A model generated the notes under the pieces. It was given only the letters and a program-made list of their open reading frames with translations. It did not search any database and was not told the DNA's origin. 12,135 bases of DNA from Giesbergeria sp. (GTDB taxonomy: Bacteria; Pseudomonadota; Gammaproteobacteria; Burkholderiales; Burkholderiaceae_C). This document shows positions 7,857 to 12,135 of the stretch, one piece after another. The stretch lies in NCBI GenBank assembly GCA_030690515.1, contig JAUYGP010000242.1, positions 1 through 12,135 on the forward strand, in the 5' to 3' direction. Within the stretch, counting starts at the first letter, position 1. Every line of letters starts with the position of its first letter. Both the position numbers and the translations under genes were made by a program.

Positions 7857-8858
7857 ATGCTAGCTGCCACCGGCGCCTCCCGCCCTTTTGATGCCGACCA
7901 AGCCTTGCGCCTGGCCCGGGAAACCTTTGATATCGAGGCGGCCGCCTTGCATGCCTTGGGCCAGCGGGTGGACCACCGTTTTGCGCAGGCCGTGCAAACC
8001 ATGTTGCAACTCCAGGGCCGTGTCGTCGTCATGGGCATGGGCAAAAGCGGCCATGTCGGGCGCAAGATTGCTGCCACACTGGCCTCGACTGGTACGCCGG
8101 CTTTGTTCGTGCATCCGGCCGAAGCCAGCCACGGCGATCTGGGCATGGTCACGGCGCAAGACCTTGTGTTGGCCATCTCCAACAGCGGCGAGAGTGCTGA
8201 ACTCACCGCCATCCTGCCCGTGCTGCACCGTCTGGGTGTGCCCCTGATTGCCATCACCGGCAACCTGCAATCCTCGCTGGCGCAGCATGCGGACCAGGTG
8301 CTCGACTGCAGTGTCGAGCGCGAGGCCTGTCCCCTCAACCTGGCACCCACGACCAGCACCACGGCGCAACTGGCCCTGGGCGACGCACTGGCCGTGGCGC
8401 TGCTGGATGCCCGCGGTTTTCGTGCCGAGGATTTCGCCCGTTCTCACCCTGGTGGTGCGCTGGGCCGCAAGTTGCTCACCCATGTCAGCGATGTGATGCG
8501 CACCGGTGTCCAGGTGCCGCAGGTGCCGCCCGAGGCCACTTTTGGCGTGTTGATGCGCGAGATGAGCGCCAAGGGCCTGGGCGCGTCGGCGGTGGTCGAT
8601 GCGCAGGGTTTGGTGCTGGGTATCTTCACCGACGGGGATTTGCGCCGCCGCATCGAGGCTGGCGCCGACCTGCGCAGCGCCAACGCGCAGCAGGTCATGC
8701 ACCCCGGCCCGCGCAGCATTGCCCCTGACGCCTTGGCGGTGGATGCCGCCGAGTTGATGGAAACCCATGGCATCACCAGTGTGCTGGTGGTCGACGCAGA
8801 CAGCAGGCTCCAGGGCATCGTGCACATTGGCGATTTGATGCGCGCGAAGGTGATATGA
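7857..8858 (+). CDS. kdsD: D-arabinose 5-phosphate isomerase
   Basis: KdsD interconverts D-ribulose 5-phosphate and D-arabinose 5-phosphate, the first committed step to Kdo, the sugar linking lipid A to the LPS core. The 333-residue protein has an N-terminal SIS domain (about 45-185) with VVVMGMGKSGHVGRKIAATL, SHGDLGM and ISNSGES. Two CBS domains follow (about 210-270 and 278-333). Taking the E. coli catalytic set K59, H88, E111 and H193 from memory, the equivalents here with a constant offset of four are K63, H92, E115 and H197, all present. ATG 7857 is preceded by an AGG at short spacing. The last bases overlap kdsC (ATGA), showing translational coupling. The pairing with kdsC and lptC makes the LPS role secure, as opposed to a capsule-linked KpsF paralogue. 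Confidence 0.97.
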   Translation: MLAATGASRPFDADQALRLARETFDIEAAALHALGQRVDHRFAQAVQTMLQLQGRVVVMGMGKSGHVGRKIAATLASTGTPALFVHPAEASHGDLGMVTAQDLVLAISNSGESAELTAILPVLHRLGVPLIAITGNLQSSLAQHADQVLDCSVEREACPLNLAPTTSTTAQLALGDALAVALLDARGFRAEDFARSHPGGALGRKLLTHVSDVMRTGVQVPQVPPEATFGVLMREMSAKGLGASAVVDAQGLVLGIFTDGDLRRRIEAGADLRSANAQQVMHPGPRSIAPDALAVDAAELMETHGITSVLVVDADSRLQGIVHIGDLMRAKVI

Positions 8859-9403
8859 GCTTGCCCGTACTGCAATTTCCCCCAGAACTGCTGCTGGCAG
8901 CCCAGGATGTGCGCGTGGCCTTCTTCGACGTCGATGGCGTACTGACCGACGGAGGTTTGTTTTTCAGCGAAACGGGCGAAACGCTCAAACGCTTCAACAC
9001 CCTGGACGGTCATGGCCTCAAGCTCCTGCAAAAGGCGGGCATCGTCCCGGCGGTGATTACAGGCCGAGACTCGGCGCCGCTGCGTGTACGTCTGCGTGCC
9101 CTGGGGGTGGAACATGCCATTTTTGGAACGGAAGACAAGCGACCCGCAGCCGAGCAAATTTTGACCACACTGGGGCTGGACTGGACCCAGGCCGCCGCCA
9201 TGGGCGACGACTGGCCCGACCTGCCCGTCATGCGCCGCTGTGCTTTTGCCTGCGCTCCCGCCAATGCACAGGCCGAAGTGCTGGCCAATGCCCACCATGT
9301 CACGCAGGCGCGCGGCGGGGACGGCGCGGCGCGCGAGTTTTGCGACCTGCTGCTCATGGCCAGCGGCCGGTATGCCGCCCTGCTGGAGTCCTATTGCACA
9401 TGA
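8855..9403 (+). CDS. kdsC: 3-deoxy-D-manno-octulosonate 8-phosphate phosphatase
   Basis: KdsC removes phosphate from Kdo-8-P to give free Kdo before its activation to CMP-Kdo. The 182-residue protein is a capless HAD phosphatase of normal length. Motif I is FFDVDGVLTDG with nucleophile D25 and acid/base D27. Motif II is ITGRDS (T69), motif III K95 in TEDKRPA, and motif IV GDDWPDLPVM with D118, D119 and D122. The start ATG overlaps the kdsD stop by four bases, and its own stop overlaps the lptC start in the same way, so the three genes are a tightly coupled unit. A ribosome site lies inside the kdsD 3' end (GCGAAGG just upstream). Confidence 0.97.
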   Translation: MSLPVLQFPPELLLAAQDVRVAFFDVDGVLTDGGLFFSETGETLKRFNTLDGHGLKLLQKAGIVPAVITGRDSAPLRVRLRALGVEHAIFGTEDKRPAAEQILTTLGLDWTQAAAMGDDWPDLPVMRRCAFACAPANAQAEVLANAHHVTQARGGDGAAREFCDLLLMASGRYAALLESYCT

Positions 9404-10011
9404 TGGGCGGCCTGCGCCATGCCTGGGATCGACTATCCCTCTACCTGCCAGTGCTGCTGATGGGCCTGCTGGCGCTGGGCACCTGGTGGCTAGTGCGCAA
9501 CGCCCCTCCGGTGGCGCTACCCCGCGTGGACAAGGTAGAGCGGCATGAGCCCGACTATCTGATGAAGGATTTTTCGGTCAAGAGCTTCGCGGCTGACGGC
9601 CGCCTGCAAAATGAAGTTCGGGGCACCGTCGCACGCCACTACCCCGATACCGATACGTTGGAAATTGATGCCGTGCGCCTGCGTTCGGTGACGGTGGCCG
9701 GGGATCTGATCCAGGGGTCTGCCGACCACGCGCTGAGCAATGCCGACGGCACCGAGGTCCAGCTCCACGGAAATGCCATTGTGGTCCGGGAATCGATGCA
9801 ACCCACCCGGGGTGCTGCCCAGCCGCGCCTCGAATTTCGGGGCAACTTTCTGCATGCCTGGCCCCAGTTGGAACGGGTGCGCTCGGACCAGCCGGTCACC
9901 CTCACGCGCGGCAACAACCGCTTTACCGCCGACAGCATGGAATACGACAACCTCGAACAGGTGCTGCAACTGCGCGGCCGCGTCCGGGGGGAATTTTCTC
10001 CCGTGCGTTGA
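9400..10011 (+). CDS. lptC: LPS export protein LptC
   Basis: LptC is the bitopic inner-membrane component of the Lpt bridge. It passes LPS from LptB2FG to periplasmic LptA. The 203-residue product has a short cytoplasmic N-terminus, one membrane anchor at about 13-33 (LSLYLPVLLMGLLALGTWWL) and a periplasmic domain typical of the LptC/OstA-like beta-jellyroll. That domain includes DYLMKDFSVKSFAADGRLQ, the region around YPDTDTLEID, and the terminal segment RFTADSMEYDNLEQVLQLRGRVRGEF. ATG 9400 overlaps the kdsC stop (ATGA); an ATG at 9403 is an alternative. The open frame begins further upstream at 9340, but that lies inside kdsC and would disrupt the anchor layout. lptA and lptB, its usual downstream partners, are not found in the window. 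Confidence 0.92.
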   Translation: MMGGLRHAWDRLSLYLPVLLMGLLALGTWWLVRNAPPVALPRVDKVERHEPDYLMKDFSVKSFAADGRLQNEVRGTVARHYPDTDTLEIDAVRLRSVTVAGDLIQGSADHALSNADGTEVQLHGNAIVVRESMQPTRGAAQPRLEFRGNFLHAWPQLERVRSDQPVTLTRGNNRFTADSMEYDNLEQVLQLRGRVRGEFSPVR

Positions 10012-10031
10012 GCGCCCTGCCCGGAGCCACC

Positions 10032-10814
10032 ATGACCCCACCGCTTGTCTTCATTACCGGCGCATCCAGCGGCATTGGCCAAGCACTGGCCGCCAAGTAT
10101 CACCGTGCAGGCTGGCGCCTGGCGCTGGTGGCGCGTCGAACTCCAGAGATCAAATTGTGGGCTGAGGCAAGCGGAATAAGCGCTGACAGCTACGAAATTT
10201 ATAGTGCAGACGTGTCGAGCATTGATAGCATCGTCGCTGCCGGAGAAGCCTGCATGCAGCGCCAGGGGGTACCCGACGTGGTCATCGCCAATGCCGGCAT
10301 CAGCGTGGGCGTAGACACCGCCGTGCGTGCCGACCTGGACACCATGGCGCGCGTATTTGCCACCAACACCGTGGGTGCTGCCGCCACGTTCCAGCCCTTC
10401 GTCCATGCCATGGTGCAGCGCGGCAGTGGCCGACTGGTGGGCGTGGGCAGCGTGGCAGGTATTCGGGGTCTGCCCGGCCACGGAGCCTACTGCGCGAGTA
10501 AGGCCGCACTCATCAGCTACTGCGAAAGCCTGCGCGGCGAGTTGCGCAGCTCCGGGGTGGATGTTTCCACCATTTGCCCCGGCTACATCGACACCCCGCT
10601 GACGCAAAAGAACCGGTACGCCATGCCGTTTCTTATGCGCCCCGATGATTTTGCCGACAAGGCTTTTGCTGCCATCCAGTCGGGTGCCAGTTATCGCGTC
10701 ATTCCCTGGCAGATGGGCGTGGTCGCCAAAGTGTTGCGCATGCTGCCCAATCCATTGTTCGACCGGCTGCTGGCAGGGCGGCCGCGTAAACACCGACAGA
10801 CCGAGGCGGATTAA
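10032..10814 (+). CDS. Short-chain dehydrogenase/reductase (SDR)
   Basis: A classical SDR of 260 residues. It has the NAD(P)-binding motif TGASSGIG (9-16), the N87-A-G strand motif, N112, and the catalytic S140, Y153 and K157 (YCASK), followed by the PGYIDTPL segment. An Ala-Arg-Arg after the second strand (ARR, 34-36) suggests NADPH preference, by the family's usual rule. The substrate is not predictable. The start is ATG 10032, preceded by GGAG at six bases; the frame is open to a TTG at 10008 that overlaps the lptC stop, but the ATG has the better ribosome site. It lies 20 bases after lptC and in the same direction, so it is probably the last gene of the kdsD-kdsC-lptC transcript. A link to LPS modification is possible but only inferred from position. 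The stop lies one base before the inverted-repeat element. Confidence 0.9.
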   Translation: MTPPLVFITGASSGIGQALAAKYHRAGWRLALVARRTPEIKLWAEASGISADSYEIYSADVSSIDSIVAAGEACMQRQGVPDVVIANAGISVGVDTAVRADLDTMARVFATNTVGAAATFQPFVHAMVQRGSGRLVGVGSVAGIRGLPGHGAYCASKAALISYCESLRGELRSSGVDVSTICPGYIDTPLTQKNRYAMPFLMRPDDFADKAFAAIQSGASYRVIPWQMGVVAKVLRMLPNPLFDRLLAGRPRKHRQTEAD

Positions 10815-10876
10815 ACCTAGAAACGGCAGTTGACCGCTTTGTATCTCTTGCTAAGCCGCATGAGATCGATCGTTAT

Positions 10877-11039
10877 GGACGTCCTGCATAACTCTACGCG
10901 AGTGGATGTAGTGCGGGTCGGAATGGGATGCTAGGCGCGTTTCACAGGCAATAGCTGTAGCTATTGCCTGTGAAACGCAACGACGCAGACCGCCCGAGGC
11001 CGCGCTATCACACGCCGCGAGGAGTTATGCAGGCCGTCC
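10877..11039. repeat. Imperfect inverted repeat inside the element (18-bp arms)
   Basis: GGACGTCCTGCATAACTC at 10877-10894 is repeated in reverse at 11022-11039 with one mismatch, and CGCG beside each arm is also shared. Weaker similarity continues toward the centre (for example GCGG and TCGG blocks). Read inward, both arms would encode D-x-L-H-N-S-x-R in a short open frame, so they could be two inverted copies of one diverged sequence rather than a palindrome by chance. The central 42-bp palindrome lies midway between the arms. Confidence 0.65.
10937..10978. repeat. Perfect 20-bp palindrome with a 2-base centre
   Basis: GCGTTTCACAGGCAATAGCT (10937-10956), GT, then the exact reverse complement (10959-10978). 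As RNA it would form a 19-bp stem with a four-base loop. It has no T-tract on either side, so it is not a typical terminator. It sits in the centre of the nested inverted repeats downstream of the LPS operon. Confidence 0.85.
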
Positions 11040-11208
11040 TTATTGGCTTCGATGGTGTTCACCTGATGGGTGGGAGCGCTATGCACCCGCCAGCACCGCG
11101 CTCAGGGCGCCATGCGGCGTTGTTCCTCCTTGCGGGTAGGCGTCGTCTCGTCTTGCCTGGCGCCCAGATCATGGCACCGGCGTGCCCATCCAACTGCCGT
11201 TTCTAGGG

Positions 11209-11238
11209 TAAAAACGAAAAAGCTCCCGAAGGAGCTTT
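11209..11238 (-). terminator. Rho-independent terminator of the RRM protein gene
   Basis: Read on the minus strand: AAAGCTCC, loop TTCG, GGAGCTTT, then TTCG and a run of five T. This is an 8-bp stem with a stable UUCG tetraloop and a T-tract. It sits 23 bases after the RRM gene stop codon, in the right orientation. In the plus direction the T-run after the stem is short, so it serves the minus-strand gene. Confidence 0.9.
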
Positions 11239-11261
11239 CTGGTGTCGAGCGAAAGAGGGGC

Positions 11262-11843
<582 letters not shown>

Positions 11844-11974
11844 CGAGGGACTCCTCAAAAACACAAAGAAAAAGCGATGGAGTCCCGGAAACGCAACCAG
11901 CTCATCTCGACGACGCTCTATGCGTGCAACAGAAGGATCACCGCAAACCAGAATCGGGCCATTCCCGCTGGGGC
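11844..11974 (-). other. Long 5' leader of the RRM gene
   Basis: If the proposed promoter at 11975-12005 is right, transcription starts near 11967 and the mRNA has a leader of about 124 nt ending in the GAGGAG ribosome site. No coding sequence is evident. Long leaders are known from cold-shock genes such as cspA, so temperature-dependent folding is a possibility, but no conserved cold-box motif was recognised. Confidence 0.35.
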
Positions 11975-12005
11975 ATTATGTTCTCTAGTATTGAGAATAT
12001 AGCAA
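11975..12005 (-). promoter_or_regulatory. Candidate promoter of the RRM gene with a 19-bp spacer and dyad
   Basis: On the minus strand TTGCTA (12000-12005) and CATAAT (11975-11980) match the -35 and -10 boxes (TTG plus the final A, and five of six), but they are separated by 19 bp instead of 17. The spacer holds a dyad, TTCTC, seven bases, GAGAA (11981-11997). A 19-bp spacer containing a dyad is the hallmark of promoters controlled by MerR-family regulators. Other reading of the -10 boxes is possible, since the region is AT-rich. Confidence 0.35.
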
Positions 12006-12037
12006 GGGTTTTTACGATTTTTGGCACAACAAGACAC

Positions 12038-12065
12038 AAAAAAAGGAGCCCGAAGGCTCCTTTTT
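12038..12065 (-). terminator. Rho-independent terminator of the right-edge glycine-rich gene
   Basis: AAAAAGGAGCC (12040-12050), loop CGAA, GGCTCCTTTTT (12055-12065): an 11-bp stem including five A-T pairs. On the minus strand the loop reads TTCG and the stem is followed by a T-rich run (the A-run 12038-12044 is 7 long). It lies 37 bases after the stop codon of the partial gene. The stem symmetry means it could also work in the plus direction. It shares the UUCG loop and GGAGC stem core of the downstream terminator. Confidence 0.88.
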
Positions 12066-12073
12066 GTAGGCAT

Positions 12074-12091
12074 GGGGGACACACGGTCCCC
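12074..12091. repeat. Small hairpin between gene stop and terminator
   Basis: GGGGAC (12075-12080), loop ACACG, GTCCCC (12086-12091) form a 6-bp perfect stem just after the stop codon of the partial right-edge gene and before its terminator. It could shield the mRNA 3' end from exonucleases; no more can be said. Confidence 0.4.
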
Positions 12092-12102
12092 GATGGCTGT
12101 GC

Positions 12103-12135
12103 TTAGTAGCTGCTGCGGCCACCGCCGTAGCCACC
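12103..12135 (-). CDS. C-terminus of a second glycine-rich RNA-binding protein (partial)
   Basis: Only the last ten codons and the TAA (12103-12105) are in the window. The product ends GGYGGGRSSY, the same Gly/Tyr/Arg/Ser pattern and the same SY end as the complete RRM protein to its left (NSY). It has the same direction, a terminator follows at 12038-12065, and the gene pair would be tandem. That it carries an RRM is an inference from this similarity; the RRM itself would lie right of the window. Too short for a firm family call. Confidence 0.7.
   Translation of the reverse strand, partial: GGYGGGRSSY

Larger units (their letters stand above)
10816..11207. mobile_element. 392-bp nested inverted-repeat element, MITE-like or decayed IS
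   Basis: CCTAGAAACGGCAGTTG (10816-10832) recurs as a perfect reverse complement at 11191-11207, a 17-bp terminal inverted repeat. Inside lie an 18-bp inverted pair with one mismatch (10877-10894 and 11022-11039) and a perfect 20-bp palindrome (10937-10978). The inner pairs share a centre near 10958, while the ends are centred near 11011, so the right half is about 107 bases longer. No intact transposase is seen. A + strand frame at 10964-11206 has no recognisable domain. Flanks carry TAAA on the left (10812-10815) and TAAAA on the right (11209-11213), but one base off, so no clean target duplication is claimed. It begins one base after the SDR stop. A MITE, an inverted IS remnant or a composite of both are all possible. 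Confidence 0.55.

Noticed and set aside
7857..8858. KpsF (capsule-linked isomerase) instead of KdsD
   Set aside because: The overlap with kdsC and lptC puts it in the LPS core pathway; no capsule genes are present.
9639..10793. Minus-strand 384-residue open frame opposite lptC and the SDR gene
   Set aside because: It crosses two real genes on the other strand and has no recognisable motif.
10964..11206. Plus-strand 80-residue open frame in the inverted-repeat element
   Set aside because: It spans half the central palindrome and the right end repeat, with no ribosome site or domain, so coding is unlikely.

Overview
The window is GC-rich, gene-dense chromosomal DNA. The products and their order suggest a betaproteobacterium of the order Burkholderiales, most likely Comamonadaceae (Acidovorax-like). 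That placement is an inference from protein character and synteny as I remember them; no search was run. It holds the 3' end of mnmE, nine complete protein genes, and the last ten codons of a further gene at the right edge.

Region by region: (1) 2-1828, plus strand: the MnmE C-terminus (tRNA modification), a small single-domain cyclic-nucleotide-binding protein, and a 281-residue protein of unknown function with a low-complexity Ala/Pro tail. (2) 1849-2403, minus strand: apt, purine salvage. (3) 2624-5698, plus strand: a 1024-residue sensory GGDEF-EAL protein (receiver-like, GAF, two PAS, GGDEF, EAL) whose synthase, inhibitory-site and phosphodiesterase motifs all look intact. (4) 5720-5821: a palindromic element between two convergent genes. 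(5) 5821-7806, minus strand: a Kef/YbaL-type CPA2 cation:proton antiporter with RCK domains. (6) 7857-10814, plus strand: kdsD-kdsC-lptC plus a short-chain dehydrogenase, with overlapping or nearly touching genes. This is an operon for the Kdo precursor and LPS transport. (7) 10816-11207: a 392-bp stretch bounded by perfect 17-bp terminal inverted repeats and containing further nested palindromes, which looks like a MITE or a decayed insertion element. (8) 11209-12135, minus strand: a glycine-rich RRM RNA-binding protein with its terminator and a long leader, followed by the end of a second glycine-rich gene with its own terminator.

How the genes work together: kdsD makes D-arabinose 5-phosphate. 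The later Kdo-8-P phosphatase step is done by kdsC, and lptC is part of the bridge that carries finished LPS to the outer membrane. lptA, lptB and rpoN, which commonly follow lptC, are not in the window. After the dehydrogenase comes the inverted-repeat element and then the unrelated RNA-binding genes. The other genes are independent units.

I do not see a defence system, CRISPR array, prophage or complete transposase. The features most worth a second look are the non-coding ones: the nested inverted-repeat element, the palindrome between the convergent genes, the G8 tract inside the GGDEF motif, and the unusual promoter geometry ahead of the RNA-binding gene.
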